A stretch of DNA of 64,000 nucleotides from Tanytarsus gracilentus (lineage: Eukaryota > Arthropoda > Insecta > Diptera > Chironomidae), in NCBI GenBank assembly GCA_038502055.1, contig JAXRKN010000020.1, positions 310,001 to 374,000 of the forward strand, in the 5' to 3' direction. How positions within the stretch are numbered: position 1 is the stretch's first letter; every line of letters starts with the position of its first letter. The notes beneath the pieces were generated by a model that was not told where the DNA came from, did no database searches, and was given only the letters and a program-made list of their open reading frames with translations. The translations under genes and the position numbers were made by a program. This document shows positions 1-11,603 of this stretch, in pieces.

Positions 1-1982
1 CTTCAACAATTCTTTCCGGTGACAATTCTTGTGAATTCTTCAGTTCCTTAAATACTCTTTCCATACTATAAAAGTTCATACTGTTTATCGTTTCATAGAA
101 TTCTGAATTTTTTTTTGGAAGTGCAATAATCATGTAAACATTTTCACCAGCATAAGGAAGTTCAATAAAATCAGCTCCCATATCTTCAATGAATGTGTGC
201 ACAAAATTAGCTTTAGTGACCATCATGTTGACAATTTTGATTGGTGATTCAAGTTTGTAATCGTAGAAAACTCCTCTTTGTGTTGGTTGATCAAAAGAAT
301 ACTTCCAGAGTCCTTCAAAAGAACTTGCTGTTAGTGCAGTTAGTGATGACTGAAAATTATTTTAAATAACCAATAAATTTTAAAAATTTAAAATAAAAAA
401 CCTTTGAAAATTCGTCAGTTGAATAAAATTTATCGTTAATTGCTCCATTTGTTTTTTGAGAACTTTGAGATTGAATTTCTTTTAACGATTTTTGAACATT
501 GTTGAAATTAATCGGTATGTAGTCAGTATCGTAATCTTGTTCGACCACATTTATATATTCTCTGCCAAATGGACGATTTTGATCTCCTATCAATGCTGAA
601 AATGTCTTAGAAAAGTTTTGCCTCCTTCTATAAATAAATTTTTAAATTATTTGTCAAAATAAAATTTAAATTTACTGTGATTGCAATTCCCAATATGATT
701 GAAAGTCTCTGTTTCGCTGTCGATTCTTTAGTCCAAGTGTATTTGATAATTGTAAGAAAGTATTTCCAGAAGCTCCTTCAGAAATTAGGGTTAAAATTTT
801 ATGGATCAGGTGAGGATGAATCATTAAATTATCATCAGAGTTTAAGGCTTCCAAGTAAGCGATAAGCTTAAATGCAAAAATTTCAAAATTATTTTCAAGT
901 TCGCCATCCCATTTAAGTGTACGATAGCTAAAATTAATTTTTTGTTAGATTTATTTTTAATAAATTCCAAACTTACCCAGTTTTTGGGACCTTAATGGCA
1001 TCTTAAAAAAGCAATTATTAATATTTTTCTGATTTAAAATTTACCAAATATTTACTCACTTGTTATCCACTCAATGTGCGATGGCACATTCGTAAAAAGC
1101 ACAAATTTATTATCAACACATTCGCTACTAATAGCGGCTGATACCATTCCTAAAATCGTCCATTTTCCATTAATTTTTGTAAAAAATCCTCCACCACTGT
1201 CTCCTTTGCACGGATTTTTACCAGGTGAACCACCGCAGAACATTCTTTAGAGAAAAAAATTAAAAAATCTTTGATTTATTTTTCAAAACTTTACCTTGGC
1301 GATCCAATTTTTGCTAACAGTGGCTCTGTAAATAAACACGTAAAATTCGAGGATGATATTTCGACCTTTTTAGGCTTTTGCGAGACTTCAGCAATTTCAG
1401 AAAATCCATAACCAACGACAGTTCCGCGAACATGAAAAACATTTGTATTACTTTGTGGAAGACAAACCGGTTGAATTAAATGATTGAAACTTATTTCATT
1501 TTCGAGCAAAGCTACCGCGATGTCAGCATCGTGTGAAACAACATCAATCGATGGTTTCCAGTCAGGATGAATCGAAAATTTAGAGATATAGACTTTAACG
1601 CGATTTTCAGCTTCGTTATTTAATTCAAAATGACCGATTAGAGCGTAAACTTCCGACGGGTTTAATCCATTCGTACGACCTTTTTCATGAAAACAGTGAG
1701 CAGCTTTTTTTTAAAATAAAACAGGAAAATCAAAAATTTAAATAAAGTTATCAGGATTTTTTTTAACTAACCAGTTAGAAGATGACGTTTGCTTATGATC
1801 GACGCTCCGCCATGAAATTTATATTTTTCTCTTTCAAGTTTCATCAACGACGCCATCCATGGCCATTCACCCTTTTCAGTGTAATCGCCACCAGCAATAA
1901 ATGAAGTTCCAACTTGAGGAATTCCACATTCTTGCGAATGAGAAAATTTAAAATAAAATAAAAGCACAAAAAATATCTTCAT
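1..1982 (-). CDS. Serine protease-serpin fusion protein (3' end beyond window)
   Basis: Exons, in transcript order: 1982-1772, 1703-1295, 1244-1060, 1001-977, 927-676, 627-402 and 349-1. Every junction has GT/AG and keeps frame. The start MKIFFVLLFYFKFSHSQ is a signal peptide. Exons 1-3 encode an S1 chymotrypsin-fold protease with TAAHC, DADIAV and GDSGGG, so the His-Asp-Ser triad is present. The S1-pocket position six residues before the catalytic Ser is Asn, not the Asp of trypsin, and the pattern resembles the gd/modular-protease group. A 25-bp exon then leads to a serpin: the helix region with SEGASGNT, a FEGLWKYSF segment and a MMVTKANF/ELPYAGENVYMIIALP core. The reactive loop lies left of base 1. 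Two separate genes transcribed in series is the alternative, but phase continuity across both linking introns favours one polypeptide. Confidence 0.8.
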
Positions 1983-2282
1983 CACTGTAAATCTGAATGG
2001 AGACTGAAGAGACAAAGATCAAAAATCTCAAAAACAAGCTTTTAAAAGAAAAAATATTTATCGCGCTGAAAAGAGAATCACAAAAGTGTAATACATTTTA
2101 CATTCATGCCGAAGACCGGAGAGAAATACAAAAACAACAAAAATTGAGAACTATCGAAACTTTTGAGAGCTTTGAAAACTTGGAATTGAACCAAAGTTTT
2201 GTAGAAGATTCTTATAAGAATGGTGAAAATATTTCATGTAAACAAAATTAATCAAAATATTTTTAAAAAACTGATTTGTTGA

Positions 2283-2348
<66 letters not shown>

Positions 2349-2793
2349 TTCTTATTTAGGTACTCTGAGGTTTTTCTGGACTAAAGAAAAAAGAAATAAA
2401 ACATTTACAGAGATATCATAGAGATAATTCAGCATTTTTTAAATAATAAAATAAAAACCAAAAAATTAAATAATTAATTAAATTATCTTAAATAGAAATT
2501 CAATTCAACCTCAAATCTTAAATTTAATTAATTATTTTTTTATTCTGGTTTTTCCGCGCATCATAAAATTCTCAGTCAATTTACATTGTCGCACGAGCGA
2601 GAGAAGAATAAAATACAAACAACAAAAAAAACATCTAAAACTTTCGATTTATGAGACTTTTGTTTACTTGGACGGAGAATCGAGAGAAAAATCTCTCAGT
2701 TGCTGATTTGCATTCGATGTGGTAGCAAGTAAATAAAAACAAAATCTAAAGACAAGTAAACAATTTTAGAGAAGAAGAAGAAAAGTTTTAAAA
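1983..2793. other. Intergenic region between divergent protease-serpin and serpin genes
   Basis: This 811-bp spacer lies between two genes transcribed away from each other and should hold both promoters. It contains a TTA microsatellite. No convincing gene is seen. An 84-codon open frame on the plus strand at 1997-2251 has no recognisable domain. Confidence 0.6.
2285..2347. repeat. (TTA)n microsatellite
   Basis: About 20 uninterrupted copies of the trinucleotide TTA/ATT lie in the spacer between the two divergent serpin-containing genes. Confidence 0.97.
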
Positions 2794-4638
2794 ATGATAA
2801 GAAAATGTGAGTCGGATTTGGAATTAAAACACCTAAAAATTTAAATTTTCCTGTTTTACCTTTATTAAATTTTTTAAATTATTTATTAATTAATTTCTTT
2901 TAAATTTTCAAAATATTCTATTTAAATCCAAAATTCTAATTTTAACCAAAATAAAATTTATTTTTTTCTTCCAATAAAAAAAGTATTATTCTTGGGTCTT
3001 CTTGCCGTCATCTTGAATTTCGCCATCGCCGATAAATTCACATGGGATTTCTACAGACAATTTGCCAGCACAAGAGGCAATAAAAATTTCGTGATCTCAC
3101 CCGCATCGCTTGCACTCGTTCTTGGATTAGCTAAAGAGGGAGCAACAGGTGAAACAAAGGGTCAAATGGATGCAGGTTTAGGAGGAATTAAATTTGATCA
3201 ACTCTCTCAGAGATTAAACACTGAGAGTTCATTAAAGAGCGGTGAGTATAAAATGAGAGATAAAAATTTAAGAGAGTTAAAAATTAATGAGAGAAAAAAT
3301 ACAAAAGAGAATTTAAAAATTAAAAACATTTCAGAGTTGAAAAATAAATTTTTAAAAATGTTGAATTTTTTTAAAGTTCTTTAAAAGTTTTAAATATTTT
3401 TTTTTAAATTCTTAAAAGTTTTAAATAATTTTTTCCTAAAATTCTTTATTGATTTTGATTTTTTTTTTAAATTCGTTAAAAATTTTATATAATTTTTTTA
3501 AAAATTCTTTAAAAATTTTATATAATTTTTTAAAAAATTCTTTAAAAGTTTTAAATTTTTTTTTAAAATTCATTAAAAGTTTTAAATAATTTTTTCGTAA
3601 AATTCCTTAAATAATTTAAAATAATTTTTTTCACTTGATTTTTAGGCAACAAAATTTACATCAAGCAAGGCTACAGCCTCAAGCAAAATTATAAGCAAAA
3701 AGCTCTTTCAGTGTTTAAATCAACTCCAGAGTCACTTGATTTCTCAAAATCTCGAGATGCTGCCGCAGAAATTAATCGATGGATCGAACAAACAACTGAA
3801 GGAGTTTTAAAAAATGTCGTCAGTCCTTCCTCGCTCACACCCGACATGACAATGCTCCTAATCAACACAATCTTCTTCAAAGGCTCTTGGGTTCATGGCT
3901 TCAAACTCAATAAACTCGAAAGATATAAAAGAACTTTTTACCTCACACGAGAGAATTCTTTTAAAATGGATTCGATGGAAACTGATGAGAAGAAATTTAA
4001 GTACGCTGAGAGCGACGAACTTAAGCTTCAAGCTGTTGAACTTCCTTATGAGGGAACAAACCTCAAAATGGTCATTTTGTTGCCGAACTTTGATAAGAGC
4101 TTGAGTGAGATTGAACGAAATCTGAATGACGACTCGTTGAAGCAACTTTTTAGGAATTTTGAGCTGAGAGACGCGACAGTCACAATGCCAAAAATTAAAA
4201 TCGACAGCGACTTCAGCTGCGTTGATGAACTCAAAGCGGTGAGTTTAGAATTTTTTAATTAAAAATTTAAAAATATTTTTTATTTCTATGGAAAAATTAA
4301 ATTTTAGATGGGAATGACCAAAATGTTCAATGACAATGCTGAGTTTGGAGAATTTGTCGAGCAAAAGGCCGGCATGAAAGTGTCAGACGTTCATCAACGA
4401 GCTTTTATTGACATCAACGAACATGGAACGATCGCAGCTGTTTCAACGCGTGAGTTTTAGTTTCTCAAAAATCTTTTAAATTTAATAATTTTTAATCATA
4501 CTTTTAGAGATTAAGTTCGTGCTTCTCTGCAGCGGCTGTGGACCTGTTGATTTTGCTGTCAATCGTCCATTCTTGTTCCTCATCAAGGACGATGACTTCA
4601 TCTACTTTATGGGACGCGTTGTTGATCCAAGAATTTAA
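2794..4638 (+). CDS. Secreted serpin (serine protease inhibitor)
   Basis: Exons 2794-2806, 2984-3241, 3646-4238, 4308-4449 and 4508-4638 give 378 residues, the normal serpin length. The start MIRKLLFLGLLAVILNFAIA is a signal peptide formed across the first intron. Serpin landmarks follow in order: FVISPASLALVLGLAKEGA near the N-terminus, INTIFFKGSW, VELPYEGTNLKMVILLP, then the hinge DINEHGTIAAVST and the C-terminal FAVNRPFLFLI. The hinge keeps Gly-Thr and small residues, so inhibition is plausible, but it has Ile where inhibitory serpins usually have Glu. The reactive loop between hinge and NRPF is short and holds two cysteines (LLCSGCG), which is unusual. It lies head-to-head with the protease-serpin fusion gene. 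The target protease cannot be read from sequence. Confidence 0.9.
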
Positions 4639-4976
4639 AGAGAAAAATTTTTAATCTAAAATATTTTGATATATTTCTTATGTAGGAAAAAATGTCGAAT
4701 ATAAATTGAAATAAAAATATTTTTCATGTTTGTGACCTTTTAAAATCCAAAAACATCTTTGATCCCATAAATTAAAGCAAACAAGTAGAAATCAAGTTTA
4801 AGAACGAAAAATTGTCACTTGAAACTTTTTTATTCTTTTTATTTTCTTTCCTCGGAGTTATAATTTTTGTCTTTTAATGGCAAGTTTGGTCATTCTGTAT
4901 CGAAACCTCCAAGGATTGACATCGTTTGGAGAAACAAAAATTGCAGTGCAGAAAATTTAAATTTAAATAATTAAAA
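4639..4976. other. Short intergenic spacer
   Basis: This 338-bp AT-rich spacer lies between the serpin and the first mucin-like gene and presumably carries the latter's promoter. AATAAA-type polyadenylation signals for the serpin lie just after its stop. Nothing else is seen. Confidence 0.5.
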
Positions 4977-6986
4977 ATGAGCCGAAACGGATTAATTTTA
5001 GTTGTGAATATTTTCGTGATTTTTGGGTTGACAAATGGAGAAGGTAAAAAAATATAATTTCGAAAAGTTTTGAAAAATATTTGAAAATATATTTTAATTT
5101 TATTTTTAAAAAAAAATTAATATAAAAATTCAAAAAATTTTAAAAAAATTTTAATAATTAAAAAATTCAAAAAGTTTTAAAGAAATTGTCAAAAATTAAA
5201 ATTTTCTCTAAAGTCCAACCAGGTCTTCGAGGCGTGTTCATCTACACCTTCGACACAACTTTCGCCGGTTCCGATCTTCAAGTTCAAGAAGTGTCTGCAA
5301 AAGTCTACGAAAAAATTCTCGCATCGAAAGAATTTGTCGCTAAGCCGAAGCCGCTTGCATCTGCTTACGAATTTTTAAATCTCCTCGATGGTCGCTGTGA
5401 CATTCAACTAAAATGCGCTAAGCAAGAATGTGAGAAAATTGTTCAACCAACTTGTCCACCCAAGCAGCCGTGCCCGACTTGCAAAGCTTGCCCAATTTGT
5501 CCGGAAGTTCAACAGTGTCGGTTGATACCTGAGCCAACAACAACGCCTCGAACTACAACAACAACAACTCCTCGAACTACAACAACAACGCCTCGAACTA
5601 CAACAACAACGCCTCAAACTACAACAACGCGAAGAACAACTCCACCAACTCCAAAAACCACAACTTCTGTTAGAATTCAAACGAGACCACCGCCGACCTA
5701 TTTACCACCACCACCAAGTTGTGACAATGGAGCGAAAAATTTTCCAGACTGTTGCTTGAATGGTGGAACGGGTGAGAAAAAATTTTATTTGAGCAAAATT
5801 TGAACAAAAGATTTTTTAATTATTTAAATTTTAAAAAAATAAAATTTTGTACTTTAAAATTTTTTTAAAAATTTTAATTTTGGAAATTCGTAAAATTTAA
5901 AAAAAGTTAATTTTTCATTCTAAAAAATTTCCTAATATTTTTACTATTTTTAAAAATATTCCTAATTTTCTTTATTTTTTTAATTATGCAAAAAAATTTA
6001 ATTTTATAACTTTGAATGAAATTTTTTTATTAAAATTTCATATTAAAATTCAAAATCCTCTACACGATCTCAAATTATTTAACGATCATCTTTCAACCTT
6101 TTTATCAATTCAAATTAAAATTTCAGCCGGCATTAGAGCGATAAATAACCTCACGAGAGCAGCAAAGAGCATTTTGACATTAAGAAAAAATAAAAAAAAG
6201 TTCTTAACCGCTATGAAAAAAAAAGAAAAGATATAAAATTAGAAAAGAAGTTTAGTTGAGTTAGGTCGGGTTAGAAAACTTGAATTTTATTTAATCATTA
6301 AAGAAGAAGAAGTGACTCACTTCAAGTTGAGGATGAGTCAAACTTAAACTGGCAGCTGTGAAATGATTAATGAAAGCTAAAACGTGCAAAAATATTTAAA
6401 ATGAAGAAATAAAACAGAAAATAAATTTAAGAACATTTTTGAGCTTGTCAGAGTTCAAATTATTAAAATTTAAGTCCTTAAAAAATTAACGGAAAAATTA
6501 ATTAATTATTTTTTCATTTTCTTAATTTATTTTTAACTTTTTTTCACAAAACTTTCAACTGTAAATATTTCATCATAATTTTTTTCTCAAGGTAAATTCT
6601 GCTGCACCAATGGCGTCACTTCAAACGAATTCTGTTGCACTAACGGAGCTCTCAATAAAGACTGCGCACTTCGCACCATCACAACGACATCTTCACCTCC
6701 CGCAATAACCACAAAAACCTTCAAAGGTCCGCCTTACATTCCTCAACCAACAATTTCGACTTCATCCCGCGCACCTTTTACCGGCACTTATGGCTCTCAA
6801 ACATACGCGACTCGAACCTACGAAGGAACTTTCCCTCAATCACGCACATGGCTGCCGTTTACTGCCGCACCTTACAGCTACGTTCCTCGATCATTCACAA
6901 AAAATACGAAAACTTTTGTGTCGACCACGACGCCGAAATACGCGAGATTGGACATCGGTAATGGATTGAAGTACAACAACATTTAA
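4977..6986 (+). CDS. Secreted Thr-rich mucin-like protein, family member 1
   Basis: Exons 4977-5043, 5214-5771 and 6592-6986 encode 339 residues. The order is: signal peptide (MSRNGLILVVNIFVIFGLTNG); a conserved N-terminal domain of about 80 residues beginning PGLRGVFIYTFDTTFAGSD and ending near GRCDIQLKC; a Cys-rich stretch with CPTCKACPIC; a Thr tract of repeated TTTPR units; a Cys-rich segment with repeated CCxNG units; and a Pro/Thr tail with an APFTGTYGS motif. Three further genes in the next 11 kb share the N-terminal domain and the tail motif. The first intron splits a Gly/Ala codon at the signal-peptide boundary in all four. I do not recognise the family. Dense Thr suggests O-glycosylation and a matrix, mucus or silk-coat role, which is inference. 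Confidence 0.85.
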
Positions 6987-7826
6987 TTATTTTGCACTTT
7001 ATTAATATTTTTTTTGTATGGAAGCGAAAGAAAAATAAAAAAGCTCACGATGATTTCATTAAATCTTAGGTGTGTCGTTTTTTGATATTTGAAATTTTTT
7101 CAGAGAACTTTTTTAATAAGTCAAAGGTAAAAATTTAAATTTGACAGGCTGAAAAATATTTCACAGAGTTGAATTGAGGAAAATAAATTTTATATTAGCA
7201 AACTGAAATTTTTCACCTTTTTCGAATCACTACATGACTAATTTCTGACTAATGTTTTGACTTTCAATGGACCACAATCAGAATATTCAATGAGACAAAA
7301 TGAATTTCGCAGAAAAATGTTGAAATTTAAATCTATTGAAATTTTTTGTGCTGCTTTTATTTTAGAAGAATTCTAGACAGTCGCAGTTTGACCTCTCGAT
7401 CATTCGGAATTGAGAAGTCGGAGGTGCGAGATCGAATTCAATAAATTTAGTTGGGAAATAATAAAAGTTGAGGTGAAAATTTATTTTCAAAAATAAAAAC
7501 ATAAAGTTTAAAAAAACTATTAATTTGTGTAAAAAAAAATATTTTATAATAAAAAAATAAAAATTGGGTTAAAACAAAATAAAAAGTTGAAAATTTAAAT
7601 TTAAAAAAATAAATTAATAAATTTTAATTAAATTCATACAAATTTTGTTCTTAAAATTTGAATAAATAAAAATATTTAAAGTGAGTGAAAATTTTATCTT
7701 GAACAATTAAAAAAATAATCTTTAAATCTAACTCAGTTACTTAAAAATGTTTTAAAGCTTCAATTAAAGTGAAAAATTAAATAAAATAATTAACAAAAAG
7801 TGAATCTCTAAAAATTTAAAAAAAAT
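6987..7826. other. Intergenic region upstream of mucin-like member 2
   Basis: 840 bp of AT-rich sequence with no open frame showing recognisable features. It must hold the 3' processing signals of member 1 and the promoter of member 2. Confidence 0.5.
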
Positions 7827-8865
7827 ATGAAAACCTTAAAATCTTACTTTGGATTCACGATTGCAATTCTTGGACTGATTGTTCCATCAATAAATGCAGA
7901 AGGTAAAATTAAAAATGTAAAAATGAAAATCTACGCATGAAAATTCCAAAAAGCTCACAGTAATTTTAAAGATCACAGCGATTAAAGATTTTCGCGTTGA
8001 AAAAATTTAAAAATTAAATTCAAAAAATTCAAATGCCATTTTTTAAAATATTTTAAATAGATTTTGAAAATCTCATGATTAAATTTGATTTCCATCAGCT
8101 CAACCAGGTCTTCGTGGGATTTTTATTTACACCTATGACTCATCTTTTATTGGAGCCGACTTGCAAGTTCAACAACTCAAACCTGAAGTTTATGAAAAAT
8201 TTCTCGCTCAAAAAGAATTTTTAAATAATCCAAAAAAACTTTCAAACTCTTTCGATTTTCTGGGCATGCTCTATGGACATTGTGACATTCAATTAAATTG
8301 CAATCGAAATATTTGTGAAAAATATTCGACAGAAAATTCTTGTAAGTGTCAAAATTGTGAGAAATGCAACACTGAAATTACAACTGAAAACACGCCGATT
8401 TTTTCTACCGAAAGTACGACAACTATCAGCGGCACAACAACAACAACTTTCCCTTCGACAACGACTAGTAAGTCAAAATATTTAAAAACGACAAAATCAG
8501 AAATTATAACGAAAGTCACGACACCTTCAACGCACTCAACAACTGAAAAATCTTTCTCATCAACATCCACAAGTTCTCCAACTTTCATCACAACTTCAGC
8601 GACAACAACTCGTAGAATTTCCACACCCGGACCACCTTACCTTCCAGTTGTTGCTGAGACCACATCCAGACCCCGATGGACTGGCTCATGGAGAACTTTT
8701 AAAGGCGGTTTCACTTACAGAATGACAAATTTCGTTGCCGATTACACTGGAACTTGGAGGACGAGACGATCGAAGGCAAACGTAAGAACGACAACTGCTA
8801 AATATGTCAACACAAATCGAGACGAAAATAATTTTTTGATTCCGAGTGTGAGAGAAAATTTGTAG
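7827..8865 (+). CDS. Secreted Thr-rich mucin-like protein, family member 2
   Basis: Exons 7827-7902 and 8099-8865 give 280 residues. Signal peptide MKTLKSYFGFTIAILGLIVP is followed by the family domain (PGLRGIFIYTYDSSFIGADL, then FDFLGMLYGHCDIQLNC), a short Cys cluster (CKCQNCEKC), about 110 residues rich in Thr and Ser, and a tail with RWTGSWRTF and a second YTGTWRTRR unit. The intron position and phase match member 1. It lacks the CCxNG region of member 1. Function is unknown; a heavily O-glycosylated extracellular protein is the likely product. Confidence 0.87.
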
Positions 8866-9599
8866 AATTTGAAGTTTATTTGCCTTAACGAAATCGCGTT
8901 AAGTCATAAGTTACCAGATAATTCATAAACCTGAAAGTCTTTCATAACCACAATCAAGTTACGTTCAAAAAGTTAAAATCCAGTGATGTAGGGTGGCGAC
9001 CCAAAACTTCGTAGTTTTACCCAAAATTTTACACAAGAATGAAGATTTTCCAACTTTTTCATGAAGGAATCTTCAATGTTAAGATTATTTTAAAAAATTC
9101 ATGTGTTGCCTGAATTTTGAGACGTCAACACTATTTTTATGTTGCTCCTTTAACGCTGTAGTACCCCTCTACTTTCGGACCAAAACTTCGTAGTTGAGGA
9201 CCAAAACTTCGTGGTTAATTTTCTTTGAATTTAAAAAAATTTAATTTCCTGTCAAATGGTCTTCAAATTGGACAATTTTTGGTTGGAGGTGTAGAAAATA
9301 ATTTAAAATACAAGAAAAATATTTTTTTTGGAAGTGCCAGCGACGGAATTGTGTCCTAAAATATGATTAATTTTCCTTCTATGCTTCGAATGCCTTTTTG
9401 AACTCAAAATTTTACTAGAAAACAAATAGCATGAGAATTTTTTGAGTCAATAACATCATGGACATCCAGCACTGCCTATAATGTCCATTTTTTTTAGAAC
9501 TATTGCTTCATGTACCTCGTTGAACTCAGGATCGAATCAGGAATTGATCAGCATAAATATTTTTTAGTTATGTAGGAAGCAAGGCAGGAAATTAGTTCC

Positions 9600-9755
9600 A
9601 AGTTCCGGACATAGCTAGTTCTTCTGCTGGAAGTTGGTTCCAATATTAAATATAGGAACTTCTAACATTTGATAAAGGAACTTCCAAAATTGGATATAGG
9701 CACTTCCAACATTGGATATAGGCACTTCCGACATTGGACATGACAAGTTCCTCTG
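9600..9755. repeat. Degenerate tandem repeat inside the foldback element
   Basis: Units of roughly 26 bp of the form ATATAGGCACTTCCAACATTGG are repeated about five times with decay. A similar CACTTCCAGCACTGGATCT array occurs in the insertion at 58.3 kb. Confidence 0.7.
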
Positions 9756-10379
9756 CGGAAAGATAGTTCCTCTTTTTAACTGCCTGCTACCTAAAGCACC
9801 TTCATTTATAGCATTTGCAAAAAAAAATATTTTTTTTGTCATCAATCAATCGATCTTATTTTTTACATGCTGCATGCTGAATTTCCAAGAGTATATTTTC
9901 TGATATTCTCATTGCTGTATAAGCTTGTTTTCTAAACACATAATTGCAGCCGAAAAAAAATTACAGTGAAGAAAATTCCAAAGACTACTTTTGGAAAATT
10001 AACTACGAAGTTATGGTCCCTTGGCAAAAGTGCGTCGTAAGGCACTTTGGATTCATGCATAATTTATTTTGAATTGTTATATTTGAAGCTAAGACACAAA
10101 GCATCCCAAAAATATTTTTTTCAAAATTTAAACAATATTTTTTACTATTAAAAAGCAATGAAATGTGTACCAGTTTGATCAAATATATGTTGTATGGGAG
10201 ATTTTTCTTTTGGGATTTTAAGGCATACACGATGCTTAAAAAAATCTTAAACCTTCTTTTATGAACTAAGATTTACATTTAGTTTAAATTTTATATATGT
10301 TTTTGGGTCATTTTCTGGCTAGAAATGTCTGAATTTATAAAATAAAATTCACTACGAAGTTTTGGGTATTGTATTGCGG

Positions 10380-10945
10380 TGGTGGGCAGACTGGAGCTGA
10401 CATTAGTAAATCAGACAGTCAAGCACTGATGATATACAGATCATATTGTGCTATACCCTTTTGCAATGACCATCTTATTCAGACGTCTTTTACTTGCTCT
10501 TATGATAGACTCGTATACGCAAGGTGCACCTTATGAGCGATATCCATTTTACTCAGAGGAATCCTCAGTAGATTAGCGACACTTCCCTTAGGCAGCCGAC
10601 ACCTCTCTGCGAATTCATGAGCGGTGGAGGCACCAAATGCCTAAATCGGTCATACTCGCACCCAGCACACGGCCCAACACTCTTAAGCTCTGCGACATTG
10701 TCGAAACACGAAATAAGTGTAACGGCAATGGGCCCATCCGAAATTCAAGTGCGTAAGCCGTTCCATTTCAATGTGTCTCATGTTCCACATTTCAACTCAC
10801 GACCAACACAAGAAACGAGCTTGGCGGATGGAACTGAGAAAAACACTCGACGGTCACCCATCTAATACACAGTATGACACAAATGTCGCTTAACATTGTC
10901 AGTGTACGCTCAATCCAATGAGCTATTAAAGTGATTTCTCAGCTT
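10380..10945 (-). repeat. Higher-GC block with tRNA-like A-box (possible SINE)
   Basis: This block is distinctly less AT-rich than its surroundings and lies within the foldback element. Read on the minus strand it starts near 10927 with TAGCTCATTGGATTGAGCG, which resembles the A-box and D-arm of a tRNA. About 65 bp later comes GATGGGTGACCG, resembling the 5S rRNA internal promoter region. No clear B-box or poly-A tail is seen, so the SINE call is tentative. Confidence 0.35.
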
Positions 10946-11030
10946 GTTTGCAAGCAAGTTTTGGGTACTGCGAAGTTTTGGGTCGCCACCCTAATTAAAG
11001 AAATTGAATTGAAATTTTAAATCTTAGAAA

Positions 11031-11603
11031 TTAGGAAAAAAAATTTTTTATTAATCCTTTATTAATTTTTTTAATTAATTCATCGACCTCACTTTTGTCG
11101 TTGAAAACAAAATTTTCATCACCCAAACATGGATTTTTATTGAGATTTAAAATTTGCAATTTTTCTAAGCCATTAAAAGTTCCAATCTCGATTTCATTTA
11201 TTTGATTTCCTTGAAGTGAAATTTCCTCCAAGTTTGGATTGAATTTAAATAAATTTACATCAATTGTTTGAATTTTACTAAAAGTTAATCCAAAAATTTT
11301 TAATTCCTCTCCAAACTCTTTTAAGTCTTCACACCTAATTTCATCCAAATCTGCGTGCTCGATCCAAACAATTTCAACATTTTTAAACAATTTTTTGATA
11401 TTTTTAGGAAATTTTGTTAGATTTTTTAGCGTTTCACTTCGATTTCCCGACCACAAAAATTGTTTAACGTCGTCGTTGGACTTTTTATTTTCATGTTGAC
11501 CTTGAACGTGAGTGATTGAGGAACCTTGAAGTGAGTCAAAGCTTTTAACAACGCATGTGTAGTCCCATTGACCTGGAATGTCTCTAAACTCACAGTCGAT
11601 CAT
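11031..11603 (-). CDS. Leucine-rich repeat protein without signal peptide
   Basis: A single 190-codon frame. Residues 90-170 contain LRR-type spacing (LKIFGLTFSKIQTID, LEEISLQGNQINEIEIGTF, LQILNLNKNPCL). The N-terminus MIDCEFRDIPGQWDYTCVVK matches the mature start of the LRR gene at 38812-39531, which has CDFN...YTCDVK after a signal peptide. Here no signal peptide or upstream coding exon is visible, and a stop codon lies just upstream in frame. It may be a 5'-truncated duplicate or an intracellular variant. Confidence 0.65.
   Translation of the reverse strand: MIDCEFRDIPGQWDYTCVVKSFDSLQGSSITHVQGQHENKKSNDDVKQFLWSGNRSETLKNLTKFPKNIKKLFKNVEIVWIEHADLDEIRCEDLKEFGEELKIFGLTFSKIQTIDVNLFKFNPNLEEISLQGNQINEIEIGTFNGLEKLQILNLNKNPCLGDENFVFNDKSEVDELIKKINKGLIKNFFS

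Larger units (their letters stand above)
8991..10991. mobile_element. 2,001-bp non-autonomous foldback-type element with TA target duplication
   Basis: The ends are inverted repeats: the left end begins GGGTGGCGACCCAAAACTTC and the right end ends with its reverse complement. They match over about 25 bp with one mismatch. Each end is flanked by TA, as expected for a TA target-site duplication. The core motif CCAAAACTTCGTAGTT recurs inside in the left orientation near 9178-9215 (twice) and in the opposite orientation near 10001-10020 and 10350-10371. No transposase frame is present, so the element depends on enzymes in trans. TA duplication points to the Tc1/mariner superfamily, but the ends alone do not prove it. 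Confidence 0.8.

Noticed and set aside
1997..2251. 84-codon plus-strand open frame overlapping the start of the protease-serpin gene
   Set aside because: No signal peptide, domain or splice support; it lies antisense to the 5' end of a well-supported gene and is rich in Lys/Glu codons that AT-rich DNA produces by chance.
6012..6236. Open frame within the second intron of mucin-like member 1
   Set aside because: Exons on both sides join in phase without it, its sequence is low complexity and no paralogue has it.
10617..10865. 82-codon frame in the higher-GC block of the foldback element
   Set aside because: It matches no transposase or known protein, and the block looks more like a non-coding repeat.
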